Source of the DNA: Sandaracinaceae bacterium
GTDB taxonomy: Bacteria; Myxococcota_A; Polyangia; Polyangiales; Houyiibacteriaceae
Assembly (NCBI GenBank): GCA_020633075.1
Contig: JACKEI010000001.1
Coordinates: 1,302,001 to 1,366,000 of the forward strand
Length of the DNA: 64,000 bases
Direction: 5' to 3'
How positions within the stretch are numbered: position 1 is the stretch's first letter; every line of letters begins with the position of its first letter. The notes beneath the pieces were generated by a model that saw only the letters and a program-made list of their open reading frames with translations, was not told the origin of the DNA and searched no databases. This document shows, in pieces, positions 27,734-36,007 of the stretch. A program made the translations under genes and the position numbers.

Positions 27734-28672
27734 ATGATTCCTATAGGCGTCTGGTCTGCGCTCCTGGGGTTGTACGTGCTGTATCGCGGACGAGAGGTGG
27801 TTCGTGCGAGGTACCCTGCGGCTGCGGGGCTTCACGGAGATGCGCTCGAAGCTCGTTCCGGTGCGCAGCTGGGATCGACTCGACGTTGGCGCTGGTTGAC
27901 CTGGGTGTGCTTTGGGCCGCGAAGCGCAGAGCACGTGGAATGCACCTACGACTATGCAATGGCGTGCATTCTAAGCGAACGCTGGGGCGACGCGGAGTCC
28001 GCGCTCCTTCAGTGCATCCGGCTCGGTCACGCGCGCGTCGACAACTGGCCCCTCATCGCCAGATCGCTCGAGGAATTGGCGAGATGCCGCGCCCACGTCG
28101 CGGACGTCGATGGCGCCAAGCGCTACCTGGACCGAGCCGAGTCGATTCGGAGCAACCACCTTCCGCAGCGTGCAGGCAGGCACAAGGATTTGCTCGAGAT
28201 GCGTGCCCGTATCGCCAGGATCAGCGGCGACTACAAGCTCGCCGAGACCTTGCTGAGAACCCTCAGACGCGTTCTGGAGGAGGAGTCGAGTGACATACCG
28301 ACACCACCCCAGGAAGGCGGGGGCGAATGGCCCTTCCCCGAGACTCTCGCTGACATCGATGCGTCGCTCGCACGCGTGCTCTACTTGCAAGGAAAGAGCG
28401 AAGCTGCGGGTGCATTCGACGTGGATGCGATTGAGCGGGCGCGCGAGGATCGAGGCGCCGATGAGTTCCGCCGGTTCCTGCAGCGAGTCGCGGCACGGCG
28501 GTACGCCGACGGGTTCCACTCGGGTGCCGTCCTCTTTTACGAGCACCTCCTCGAGGTCTCCTCCGAGGCGACTGACCCGAGTCATGACTTGGTCGCCGCT
28601 TGGCTCACGAACGCTAAAGCATCGGCGAGCGCGTGTGAACTGACCAAGATCGGAGGCGAAGAGCACCGGTAA
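27734..28672 (+). CDS. Membrane-anchored TPR-like hypothetical protein
   Basis: 312 residues. A short hydrophobic N-terminus (PIGVWSALLGLYVLYRG) suggests an anchor. The remainder has TPR-like helix pairs: CTYDYAMACILSERWGDAES, ALLQCIRLGHARVDNWPLIA, RSLEELARCRAHVADVDGAK, LEMRARIARISGDYKLAETL. Such repeats scaffold protein complexes. No catalytic domain is seen. It is followed 137 bp later by the hipB gene and precedes the operator array. Confidence 0.65.
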   Translation: MIPIGVWSALLGLYVLYRGREVVRARYPAAAGLHGDALEARSGAQLGSTRRWRWLTWVCFGPRSAEHVECTYDYAMACILSERWGDAESALLQCIRLGHARVDNWPLIARSLEELARCRAHVADVDGAKRYLDRAESIRSNHLPQRAGRHKDLLEMRARIARISGDYKLAETLLRTLRRVLEEESSDIPTPPQEGGGEWPFPETLADIDASLARVLYLQGKSEAAGAFDVDAIERAREDRGADEFRRFLQRVAARRYADGFHSGAVLFYEHLLEVSSEATDPSHDLVAAWLTNAKASASACELTKIGGEEHR

Positions 28673-28692
28673 AGATCGCGATTCGCTACCCA

Positions 28693-28790
28693 TGTCATCA
28701 TTCGATGACATTTCCATCAAGTCGCCTTTCGACGACATTTTCTCATTGTCGCCGTTCGATGACTCCGCTAGATTGACGTCGAACGGCGAC
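28693..28790. promoter_or_regulatory. Array of four palindromic operators upstream of hipBA
   Basis: Four similar elements are packed in ~100 bp. They are TGTCATCATTCGATGACA (28693-28710), GTCGCCTTTCGACGAC (about 28721-28736), GTCGCCGTTCGATGAC (about 28748-28763), and, reading the other strand, GTCGCCGTTCGACGTC (about 28775-28790). The last two share a perfect 12-bp inverted repeat, GTCGCCGTTCGA / TCGAACGGCGAC (28748-28759 and 28779-28790). The consensus GTCgCC-TTCGAyGAC is near-palindromic. HipB proteins bind several such sites cooperatively to repress their own operon. Confidence 0.65.
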
Positions 28791-28809
28791 ATCGCGCCCC
28801 TCTCGAACC

Positions 28810-29103
28810 ATGCGCGCACGAACACCCTTGGACATTGGCCTCACGGTTCGCGAGCGGCGACGCGAGCTGGGGCTCAACCAAGCCGAGCTAGCGGCCAAGG
28901 TCGGCGTCAGCCGGCAGTGGCTCGTGGCGGTGGAAAATGGCAAGCCGGGGGCGGAGCTCGGCCTCGTGCTGCGCCTGCTGAACGTGCTCGGGGTGGACGT
29001 CTGGCTCGGCGAGCTGCCAGCGGCGCAGGACGGTCCGCCGCCGATCGTCATGGACCTGGATCGCGTGATTGCGCGCGCGAGGGGGTCGCTCGATGAAGAG
29101 TGA
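28810..29103 (+). CDS. hipB: HipB-like antitoxin/autorepressor
   Basis: 97 residues. The XRE helix-turn-helix covers LDIGLTVRERRRELGLNQAE, LAAKVGVSRQWLVAVENGKP and GAELGLVLRLLNVLGVDVWL, a textbook HipB N-terminal domain. It lies downstream of a four-site operator array and its stop overlaps the hipA start (ATG at 29093, TGA at 29101-29103). In HipBA systems this protein neutralises the HipA kinase and represses the operon. The hipA frame is broken, so this protein may now serve as a free repressor. Confidence 0.88.
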   Translation: MRARTPLDIGLTVRERRRELGLNQAELAAKVGVSRQWLVAVENGKPGAELGLVLRLLNVLGVDVWLGELPAAQDGPPPIVMDLDRVIARARGSLDEE

Positions 29104-30402
29104 CAAGGAGCTCGCCGTGCTGTTGTTCGGGGCTCGTGTCGGCACGCTCGCGTGCGACCGCGGCGGGAAGCTCAGCTTCGCCTACGATGGCCGGATCCCC
29201 AACGTGGTTCCCCTCTCCGTGTCGCTCCCGCTCGCGCGACGCGAGCACGGGCACAAGACCGTCGAGGCGTTCCTGTGGGGTCTCCTCCCGGACAACGACA
29301 ACGTGCTCGAGCGGTGGGGCCGCGAGTTCCACGTCTCTGCTCGAAACCCGTTCGCCCTGCTCGCACACGTGGGGAGTGACTGCGCGGGCGCCGTGCAGAT
29401 CGTGCCCTTCGAACGCGTGGAGAGCATCGAAGGCCCGGGCCCGGTTCGCGTGGACTGGCTCGACGACGCGGCCCTGGCAGACCGCTTGCGAGCCCTCCGT
29501 GTCGACGAGACCGCGTGGAGCCGCGCAGATGACGAAGGCAGGTTCAGCCTCGCGGGCGCGCAGCCCAAGATGGCGCTCTTCTTCGATGGAGAACGCTGGG
29601 GATCCCGGTCGGACGAACGCCGACGACACACATCTTGAAGCCAGCCGTCGGCGTGTGGGACGGGCAGGTCGAGAACGAGCACTTCTGCCTGAGGCTCGCG
29701 CGCGCGCGCGCTCGGGCTGCCCGTCGCGCGCTCCGAGATCCAGCGGTTCGGCGAGGAGACCGCGATCGTCGTCGAGAGATACGATCGGGTGAGGATCACG
29801 CCCGAGCTCGCGTCGCCCATCGCTGCTTCCGCGGCCGGTCAGCCTCTTCGACTCCATCAGGAGGACTTCTGCCAAGCGCTCGGCGTCCGACCGCAGCTGA
29901 AGTACCAGAACGACGGTGGGCCCTCCCGCAGCAAGTCGTCACTGTGCTCCGCGCGCACTCGACCAACCCCGCAGAAGACGTGGCCACGTTCACCGATGCA
30001 CTGCTCTTGAACTGGCTGATCGGCGGAAGCGATGGGCACGCGAAGAACTACTCGGTCCTCCACGCGCAGAGGGGAGTCCGCCTCGCGCCGCTGTACGACA
30101 TCGCGAGCGCGCTGCCCTACCCAGACCTGAACACGCCGAAGCTGAAGCTCGCGATGAAGCTGGGCTCCGAGTATCGACTTCACCGGATCGGTGCCGCACA
30201 CCTATCGGAGTTCGCGGTCTCCACCGGACAGAAGCCCGAGGCCGTCCTCGAGCGCGCCCGCCTCCACGCCTCGCGACTGCCGGATCTCGCACACGAGGTA
30301 CTCGAGTCGTGCACGCGAGACGGACTGACGCACGCCATTCTGAAGCGAACCGCAGACGCGGTGGCCGAACGGGCGCAGGCATGTCGGACCCGGTTGATGT
30401 AG
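29093..30402 (+). pseudogene. hipA: HipA-type serine/threonine kinase, three frameshifts
   Basis: The reading starts MKSDKELAVLLFGARVGTLA and carries HipA landmarks through four frame segments. Segment 1 (to about 29600) has GHKTVEAFLWGLLPDNDNVL and RFSLAGAQPKMALFFDGERW. Segment 2 has THILKPAVGVWDGQVENEHF. Segment 3 has EIQRFGEETAIVVERYDRVR, RLHQEDFCQALGVRPQLKY. Segment 4 has LLLNWLIGGSDGHAKNYSVL and LAPLYDIASALPYPD. The catalytic Asp and HxKN motif (DGHAKN) are intact but lie in a frame different from the start. Shifts occur at GGGG (29598-29601), a GC dinucleotide run (29697-29712) and GGGCCCTCCC (about 29918-29927). Family role: phosphorylation of an aminoacyl-tRNA synthetase, leading to growth arrest. 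Confidence 0.85.
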
Positions 30403-30462
30403 CCGTGCGCCGCGCCACAACCTCTCCCCGCTCCAAGCGCGCAAATGCGCGCACAGCATGAA

Positions 30463-30852
30463 TCAAGTGGGATCCTGGTTCGGCGAGCACTGTGGACCAC
30501 GACCGCTCAGCCGTCGACTGCCTCCCCTCTTGAGGCCAGGTCCGTGGCAGCCTCCGCAGCTGGCGCGAGCCTGGTTGAATTGAACACGGTCGGCGCGGGC
30601 CTGACGGCGGGCCACGCCGAGTCGCTCGGGGAGGTCCACCTCGCGCCCGCAGAAGACCTCATCGGGTGTGCGCCCGCCGAGGACGGCGCGGGGGATCAAG
30701 ACGCTGTGGTCCTCAACGAAGGTTGCGATCAGCGTCTTCCGGGCAGCGGTCGTGTCGAGGTCGTGGAGATACAGCCACCGGTGCTTCAGCTGGGCCCAGA
30801 AGGACTCTATCAGCGAGTTCGAGTACGTCACGTCGACCTGGGCGCGCACCCG
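30463..30852 (-). pseudogene. IS3-family transposase (OrfB) C-terminal fragment
   Basis: The leftward frame reads VDVTYSNSLIESFWAQLKHR, LYLHDLDTTAARKTLIATFV, EDHSVLIPRAVLGGRTPDEV, then CGREVDLPERL and a terminal RASCGGCHG. The SNSLIESFW string holds the last catalytic Glu of the IS3 integrase core, and GGRTPDEV is the typical ending. The first two catalytic Asp residues and the whole OrfA are missing. It differs clearly from the IS3 copy at 34.9-36.4 kb. Confidence 0.75.
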
Positions 30853-30867
30853 CCGGAGGCCCATGCC

Positions 30868-30882
30868 CATAGATGGGATGAA
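30868..30882 (+). repeat. Copy of the IS110-end-like motif
   Basis: CATAGATGGGATGAA, identical to 20371-20385. It sits between the IS3 fragment and the recurrent IS91-associated motif, suggesting an element edge was left here. Confidence 0.4.
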
Positions 30883-30900
30883 CGGTGTTTGCTAAGTGTC

Positions 30901-30947
30901 CGAAATGTTTACATAAACCGAATTCTGCGCAATGCGCCGCCGGTCAG
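30901..30947 (+). repeat. Recurrent IS91-associated motif, copy 2
   Basis: This copy carries AATGTTTACATAAACCGAAT then CTGCGCAATGCGCC and GCCGGTCAGC. It is nearly identical to 37382-37427 over the right 30 bp. Read leftwards, the motif begins with the TGA that ends the tnpA remnant, directly after its RNRHC motif. Confidence 0.7.
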
Positions 30948-31181
30948 CAGTGTCGATTGCGGCACGAGTTGTAGCGCGGCTGATGGAAGCCACAGGCAGG
31001 ACACGCGTGCAGATGCCCCCCGGAGCGCCGCCGTCCGACAGCGCTCGATGGCCCGCAGCACCTGGTGTTGCTCCGGGCGGAGCACGTGCTCCGCGCGCAC
31101 GCGCTCTCCATGAGCGCGCGCGATCATACCGACACTCAGCCCAGGCTCGCGCCGGGCCACAGACCCGTGCTCGTGCGCCAC
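30944..31181 (-). pseudogene. IS91-type transposase N-terminal remnant, frameshifted and truncated
   Basis: From the GTG at 31181: VRAEHVLRPEQHQVLRAIER, CRTAAL. A one-base shift at a GGGGGG run (about 31014-31022) then changes frame, after which it reads GHLHACPACGFHQPRYNSCR and NRHC. This is the N-terminal zinc-binding region (CxxC and SCRNRHC) of IS91/Y2 transposases. The expected continuation (PKC and the tyrosine nickase domain) is absent, because the recurrent motif starts exactly at the next codon, TGA. It follows the tyrosine recombinase stop by 17 bp on the same strand. Confidence 0.75.
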
Positions 31182-31198
31182 GTCTACCGTCTCCGTGG

Positions 31199-32056
31199 CT
31201 AGGCGATTCGCGCCCCGTCCGAGGTCCCGAGGACAGTCAGCGGATTGACGAGCGTCTGACGGCGCGCTTCCGAGAGGTGGGTGTAGCGCGTGGTGCTCTG
31301 AATAGAGCGGTGGCCGAGCAGAATCTGCACGGACCGAAGGTCGGCGCCGAGCTCGAGCAGATGGGTCGCGAAGCTTTGGCGCAGCAGATGCGGATAGACG
31401 CGCTTGGTGAGACCCGCGCGGGCCGCCGCGAGACGCAGCAGCTGGTGCACCGCCTCGCGCGTCAGCGTCGCTCGGCCCTTGCGTCCTGGAAACAAGCTCT
31501 CACTTCGATGTCGACGCTGACGCATCCAGCTCCGCAGCGCCTCGAGCGTCACGGCCGGCAGCGGAACGATGCGGTCGTGGCGCCCCTTGGCGTGGCGGAT
31601 GGTGAGCACGCCGCGTCCCGCGTCCACGTCGGCGACCGTCAGCGACAGCGCCTCGGAGATGCGCAAGCCCGAGCCATAGAGCAGCATCACAATCGCGCGG
31701 TCCCGCGGGCGCTCAATGGCGTCGAGCAGGCGCTGCACCTCGCTCCCCGAGAGGATGGCAGGCTGCACGTCGTGCTCGACCACGCGACGTATCGGGTACA
31801 TGACCTCGGGCCGGCGCAACGTGACGCCAAACAGGAAGCGCAGCGCGCTCATCGCCACGTTGATGCTCCGCGGAGCCCGGCCCGCCCGTCGAAGATGCAT
31901 CACCCACGCCCGCACGTCCTCCGTGTCCAGCTGGCGTGCGTCGCGACGGTGGAACGCCACGAACTGCTTCGCGTACCGCAGGTAGGTCTCCCGTGTGTTC
32001 GCGGCTACCCCGCGCAGGAACAGGTCCTGCTCCATCCGCTCTCGTACTTCGCCCAT
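31199..32056 (-). CDS. Tyrosine recombinase (XerC/D-like) of an IS91-type element
   Basis: 285 residues. The N-terminal SAM-like domain reads FLRGVAANTRETYLRYAKQF, then ARQLDTEDVRAWVMHLRR. The catalytic domain contains the first Arg in LLYGSGLRISEALSLTVADV, a Lys in IRHAKGRHDRIVPLP, HLLRQSFATHLLELG (HxxR, here HLLR), GHRSIQSTTRYTHLSE with the His and the nucleophilic Tyr. All RKHRHY residues appear present, so it may be active. It is directly upstream of an IS91-type tnpA remnant. Such recombinases are often paired with IS91 transposases. It lacks the extra patch of integron integrases. Confidence 0.88.
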   Translation of the reverse strand: MGEVRERMEQDLFLRGVAANTRETYLRYAKQFVAFHRRDARQLDTEDVRAWVMHLRRAGRAPRSINVAMSALRFLFGVTLRRPEVMYPIRRVVEHDVQPAILSGSEVQRLLDAIERPRDRAIVMLLYGSGLRISEALSLTVADVDAGRGVLTIRHAKGRHDRIVPLPAVTLEALRSWMRQRRHRSESLFPGRKGRATLTREAVHQLLRLAAARAGLTKRVYPHLLRQSFATHLLELGADLRSVQILLGHRSIQSTTRYTHLSEARRQTLVNPLTVLGTSDGARIA

Positions 32057-32192
32057 CGCTCGCCTCCGTGCTTGGCCACGTCCCCGATGGACGGGCTCAA
32101 TCCACAGCGTCGGTCCGATGAAGCAAACGCGCCTCTGCTCCGCGTGATGCCCTCCAGTCCCGCGACATCAGGCTTGCCGCGGAGCGGCTTCG

Positions 32193-32220
32193 TTAAAACC
32201 GAGTTCTGCGCAATGCGCCT
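32193..32220 (+). repeat. Recurrent IS91-associated motif, copy 3 (right part only)
   Basis: TTAAAACCGAG then TTCTGCGCAATGCGCCT. It lies 137 bp upstream of the recombinase start, in the same orientation as the copy at 30901-30947. The two copies bracket the recombinase and tnpA remnant like element boundaries. Confidence 0.6.
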
Positions 32221-32555
32221 GTTAGCGTTTTATGGAAATGTCGGGTCCCCGAAGGTCGGAGGAACGCGCACATGTCTGCCGCCTACCAGACCATGAGCCA
32301 CAAAGAACTGGATCGCAGCGAGGCGACGCTCTCGCGGTCGGGGGAGCGGACGGACGTGATGTGGGCGGCCGCGTGCTCGCGCTTCAGGTCCTCGGTCGAG
32401 ACCGGCTCACCGCGGTGATCGTAGATGGTGGGCACCGCTCAGGGGTGCCGTCGATTCCGTGACGTGGTCGAGTCTGAAGCTGCGCTACACTCCTCGAGTC
32501 TCGATGGGGAGTTTCTCGTATCGCTTCTCGGCGTCTTCTGTGTGGGGGGTGAAGT
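32221..32555. other. No convincing gene
   Basis: 335 bp. A 50-codon leftward frame (32283-32435) reads VPTIYDHRGEPVSTEDLKRE, AAAHITSVRSPDRESVASLR. It vaguely recalls the start of Mu-type portal proteins but is too short to call. Nothing else is recognised. Confidence 0.4.
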
Positions 32556-33011
32556 TTGGTTCGTCTGCGCGAGGTGTTGTTCGGTGCGAAGCACCGTGTG
32601 GTGGATGTGTCCTGGTTGGACCTAGTCGCAATGCTCGGCCAGGACTCATCGGGCGGCGTGCGTGCTGCGCTCGATCAGCAGCCCGAAGTCCTGTTGGCCC
32701 TACCGCCAGCCACTTCGCATATCGGGCGCAGAGTCTACGAGCCCGTGATCGTCCTCAAGATCGAACAGAGCGGCGACTCGTTCAGGGTTGCAGCGGAGAT
32801 TCGCGTGTCCTGGGCGCTTCAGGTCACCGCTGTGGCAGCTGCGATGTGGGCGACAGTCGTTGGCGTCCACGGTGCGTTGAGCAGAAGGCCGGACGAACTC
32901 CTGGCGGCGGCGTTCGCGCTCTTCGCTGTCGGGTTCATGCGGGGGGCGGCGCTCGATTGGGGCGAGGAGCTTCTGGGAGGTCCCTTCCGGCGTGGGCGAT
33001 ACTCCCGGTGA
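32556..33011 (+). CDS. Small membrane protein, unknown
   Basis: 151 residues from a TTG at 32556, with GGGGGGTGAAG just upstream. Two hydrophobic segments occur at about 85-107 (WALQVTAVAAAMWATVVGVH) and 114-132 (LLAAAFALFAVGFMRGAAL). The N-terminal half is soluble (AKHRVVDVSWLDLVAMLGQD). No family is recognised. The gene has normal codon use for the region and no obvious partner. Confidence 0.55.
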   Translation: MVRLREVLFGAKHRVVDVSWLDLVAMLGQDSSGGVRAALDQQPEVLLALPPATSHIGRRVYEPVIVLKIEQSGDSFRVAAEIRVSWALQVTAVAAAMWATVVGVHGALSRRPDELLAAAFALFAVGFMRGAALDWGEELLGGPFRRGRYSR

Positions 33012-33138
33012 CGTCAACGCGAGGCCGTTGAATGCGAGGGCCTAGAGCACCCCCCGCCGCCCCCACCCCCCGCTCACGTACCCCCCGCGGGGCCGTCCGA
33101 GTGTTGCTGGGCGAAGCATCGGCGCGTAGACTCGCGCG

Positions 33139-34722
33139 ATGCAGGGAAAGCTAGGACTCACCGCAGCGTGCTGCGTCTCTGTCGCGATCTTCGTGTTGAT
33201 CGCGTGCGGCGACTCCGGGAGGTCGACACCCGACGAGGGAATGCCCGACGCGGGAGCGCCTATCCCCGACGAGGGAACGCCAGTCGTTCGTGACTCCTGC
33301 AACGGCGTGGACGACGACGCGGACGCGGTCGTCGACGAAGACGCCGCCTGCCGCCCTGCGAGCGGCGAGGTCAACTCAGCCTGCATCGATGGGCGTTGCG
33401 TTGGTGACTGCGCGCCGGGACGCGTGCACTGCGGTTCGGCGTGCGTCTTTGCCGACACCTTCAGCCAATGCGAGGCGTGTAACCCGTGTGAGCAAGGCCA
33501 AGTGTGCGCGAGCGGTGCATGCGTCGACGTCTCATCGCTGGTTGTCCAGGGCGAGTTGAACACTTCCGTGAGCGTCGCGTGGCCCCACCCATCGGGATGG
33601 GTCATCAGTGGTCGGTTGGGAAGAGGGGCGACGATCGGCCCAGCAGTGTCCATGTCTAGGGGCATGTACGTGACGTTGATGGACTCCACCGCAACCCCCG
33701 CGTGGACGACCTTCGGGACCATCCCCACAGGAGGGAACAATGCCGCGCACGTGTCCGGACTCACCGTCGTGGGTACCGACGTGTTCGTGACGGGGGGCTC
33801 ACAGGGTACGCCCTTCACGCTCGGGTCGGTGTCGAAGACCGGGCCGGCCAGCAACACGGAGGCCTACCTGGCGCGGTTGAATGCGACCGGGGACACGCAG
33901 TGGCTCACTGACCTCTCGCTCCCAGGGTACCCTTGGTTCTCGTCGGGCACGGGGGTCGTTCCGTACGGCTCTGGCATCGCCGTGAGTGCACACTACAACG
34001 CTGGCTCGGGCGGGACGTCATCGATGGTCAACACCGTCACGGTCGCCGGCGTCCAGGGAACCCGCAACACGGTGGGCGAAGGCGTGACAGTGCCCCATTT
34101 CGTGGGTTCGGGGTCTTCCCTATGGGTGTGGGCGAGCGTCGACGACTACCTTTTCTACGGCGGAATGGCATACACAGCGCTCGACAACGACCACAGTTTC
34201 GTGGTGCGCATGTCAGGCACTCCATTGACGGATGGCACCACGGCGCACGACTACGGCGTGGCTGGCGTCCGCGCGATCGAGACGAACGGAACGGGCGGCT
34301 ACTTTGCGTGGTTGTCGTCGGGCCACCTCGTGTCCTCCAACGGTGCGACGGAGACGTGGCGAGTGGCCGCTAGCGGGCTGACCTGGTTACGCCTTGCCGC
34401 CGTGGGGGGGAGGCTCTTCGTGGCGATGGAGGGCTCCGAAGCCGCATCCATCGGAACGGTGTCGTTCAGGGCGCACACAAACGACCGCATCATCCTGGCG
34501 GAGCTCGATCCAGACAACGGAACGATCGTGTCGAGTGCGGTGCTGGCCCTGGGGGGCACGCTCGAGCTGCAAGGCCTCGTGCCGGCCGCAGATGGCGAGT
34601 CGCTCCTCCTGTTCGGAAATCCCAGCGGGACGCTCCCCGCGGCGAATGTCTCTACCGCTCCGACGTACTACCAGGGTGTGGCTCTCGTGGTGCCCACCAG
34701 CGTGCTGCTCGCCAACCCATAG
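33139..34722 (+). CDS. Cys-rich lipoprotein with MopE-like metal-binding motif
   Basis: 527 residues. The lipobox is VLIAC with Cys23. A tether, PDEGMPDAGAPIPDEGTPVV, follows. Then comes CNGVDDDADAVVDEDAAC, a MopE-type putative metal-binding motif (CNGxDDDxDxxxDE), and a cluster of about ten cysteines to residue ~135 (CIDGRCVGDCAPGRVHCGSA, CEACNPCEQGQVCASGACVD). The remaining ~390 residues are Ser/Thr/Gly-rich beta strands (TVVGTDVFVTGGSQGTPFTL, YLARLNATGDTQWLTDLSLP), like secreted beta-propellers. Such proteins are common on myxobacterial surfaces; function unknown. A terminator-like hairpin begins at the stop codon. Confidence 0.85.
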   Translation: MQGKLGLTAACCVSVAIFVLIACGDSGRSTPDEGMPDAGAPIPDEGTPVVRDSCNGVDDDADAVVDEDAACRPASGEVNSACIDGRCVGDCAPGRVHCGSACVFADTFSQCEACNPCEQGQVCASGACVDVSSLVVQGELNTSVSVAWPHPSGWVISGRLGRGATIGPAVSMSRGMYVTLMDSTATPAWTTFGTIPTGGNNAAHVSGLTVVGTDVFVTGGSQGTPFTLGSVSKTGPASNTEAYLARLNATGDTQWLTDLSLPGYPWFSSGTGVVPYGSGIAVSAHYNAGSGGTSSMVNTVTVAGVQGTRNTVGEGVTVPHFVGSGSSLWVWASVDDYLFYGGMAYTALDNDHSFVVRMSGTPLTDGTTAHDYGVAGVRAIETNGTGGYFAWLSSGHLVSSNGATETWRVAASGLTWLRLAAVGGRLFVAMEGSEAASIGTVSFRAHTNDRIILAELDPDNGTIVSSAVLALGGTLELQGLVPAADGESLLLFGNPSGTLPAANVSTAPTYYQGVALVVPTSVLLANP

Positions 34723-34746
34723 CGCCCCTGCAAGACCCAGGGGCGC
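34722..34746 (+). terminator. Hairpin at the end of the MopE-like lipoprotein gene
   Basis: GCGCCCCTG (34722-34730) and CAGGGGCGC (34738-34746) form a perfect 9-bp stem with a 7-base loop, starting at the last base of the stop codon. No T-tract follows, so terminator strength is uncertain. Confidence 0.55.
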
Positions 34747-34756
34747 CCCCCGCGGG

Positions 34757-34816
34757 TGGTCCCATGGGCCTGCAAATTTGGCCCATCACGTGGTCCCATG
34801 AGCCTGCAAACTGGCA
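34757..34816 (+). repeat. Two imperfect 26-bp direct repeats
   Basis: TGGTCCCATGGGCCTGCAAA (from 34757) and TGGTCCCATGAGCCTGCAAA (from 34791) each extend a few bases further and start 34 bp apart. A related TGGTCCCATGGTCCTGAAAA lies at 22708-22727. They precede the IS3 element and may be an element end or target-site cluster. Confidence 0.5.
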
Positions 34817-34895
34817 CCAGTATCGGCCCTCGCTACAGAGAATTCGAGCCCCTTCGGAGCGTGTCAATGGGTTTGAGCCAGGGCCCGGTTGAGTT

Positions 34896-36007
34896 CTATG
34901 TCTGATCGGTGCCGGGGAGCGGCGCGCCCGGGAGCACGGGCGTCGACCTGGTGATGGGCGGTGGGGTCGACGCCATGAAGTCGGCGTCGCCCGCCTGCAG
35001 CAGCTCGGTGAGCGGCATGGGCCCGGTGGGATCGATGGGGTTGATGGCCACCACGGCGGGGGGTCGCCGGACCTGCGGGCGCCCCTTCACGAAGCGCTCG
35101 GGGTGGGTGTCGAACGCGGTGTCCATCGCGCGCTGACGGGTGTTGGCGATGGCCTCGACGCGACGAAAGAAGACGTCGGCCGGCGTGAAGAGTGCGAGGC
35201 CGCTGTGGCGGTGTTCGTCCGCGTACCAGGGAAAGAACTCCGCGAACCATTGGCGCGCGTGCGCGACGCCGCGGAAGCGGCCTGGGTAGTCGGGCTGGTA
35301 CTTGACCGTCTTGAAACAGGACTCCGAAAATGGGTTGTCGTTCGAGACGCGAGGGCGGCTCAGGCTGCGGTCGACGCCGAGCTCGGCGAGCAAGTCGATG
35401 AAGCCGGTCGCGGTCATCGGTGCGCCACGGTCGCTGTGCACCGTGATGGTGCCCGGCGCGATGTCGTAGCGCGTGATGGCCTCGGCGAAGAGCTGCTTCG
35501 CGAGGGCGCTGTTCTCGCGCTCGGCGACCATCCACGCCACCGGGTAGCGCGAGTACAGGTCGAGCACGAGGTACAGGTTCAGGAACACCCCGGGGTGCCG
35601 GTCGCCAGCTTCGAGATGTCCCACGTCCACACCTCGTTCGGCGCGCGGGCTTCGAGACGCGGCACAGCGTGCGAGCGTGCTGCACGCTGGTTGCGGCGCT
35701 CGCGCGTCTCGCCCTGTTCCGCGAGGATGCGGTACATCGTGCTGGGCGACGCGAGGTACTCCCCCTCGTCGAGCAGCTCGGCGTAGACCTGCCGTGGCGT
35801 CTGGTCCTCGAAGCGCTCGGAGTGCAGCGTCGACAGGACCTTCAGGCGCTCCTCCTGGCTGAGCCTACGGTGGCTCCGAGGACGCGGCGCGCGTGGGCCA
35901 TGACGACGCGGCGCCAGCCGCCTCCGGGCTGTCCCACGCGGGATGCCCAGGACGTCGCACGCCCGACTGAACGGGATGATGGGGTCGCGCCCAACGAGCA
36001 GCTCCAT
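34896..36007 (-). pseudogene. IS3-family transposase OrfB (integrase), one frameshift
   Basis: Segment 1 (36007 to about 35590) reads FSRACDVLGIPRGTARRRLA, RQVYAELLDEGEYLASPSTM, YRILAEQGETRERRNQ and NEVWTWDISKLATGTPG, then a premature stop. Segment 2, in the next frame from about 35590, resumes GVFLNLYLVLDLYSRYPVAW, ITVHSDRGAPMTATGFIDLL, GVDRSLSRPRVSNDNPFSES and FKTVKYQPDYPGRF. The DDE residues are WDI, HSD and the Glu of NPFSES. The shift lies at CCCCGGGG (35588-35595). A single lost base restores the expected sequence if added. It overlaps orfA by one base (TGATG). Confidence 0.85.

Noticed and set aside
29093..30402. Programmed frameshifting in hipA
   Set aside because: Three separate shifts in one gene at GC-rich runs are not known for HipA; mutation or sequencing error is simpler.
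32193..32235. An integron attC site near the tyrosine recombinase
   Set aside because: GTTAAAA and GTTAGCG flank the motif but do not form the required RYYYAAC/GTTRRRY pair, the recombinase lacks the integron-specific patch, and the motif recurs in the same direction without cassette ORFs.
32283..32435. Fragment of a phage portal protein
   Set aside because: A 50-codon frame with a faint likeness to Mu-type portal starts; too short and no other phage gene nearby.
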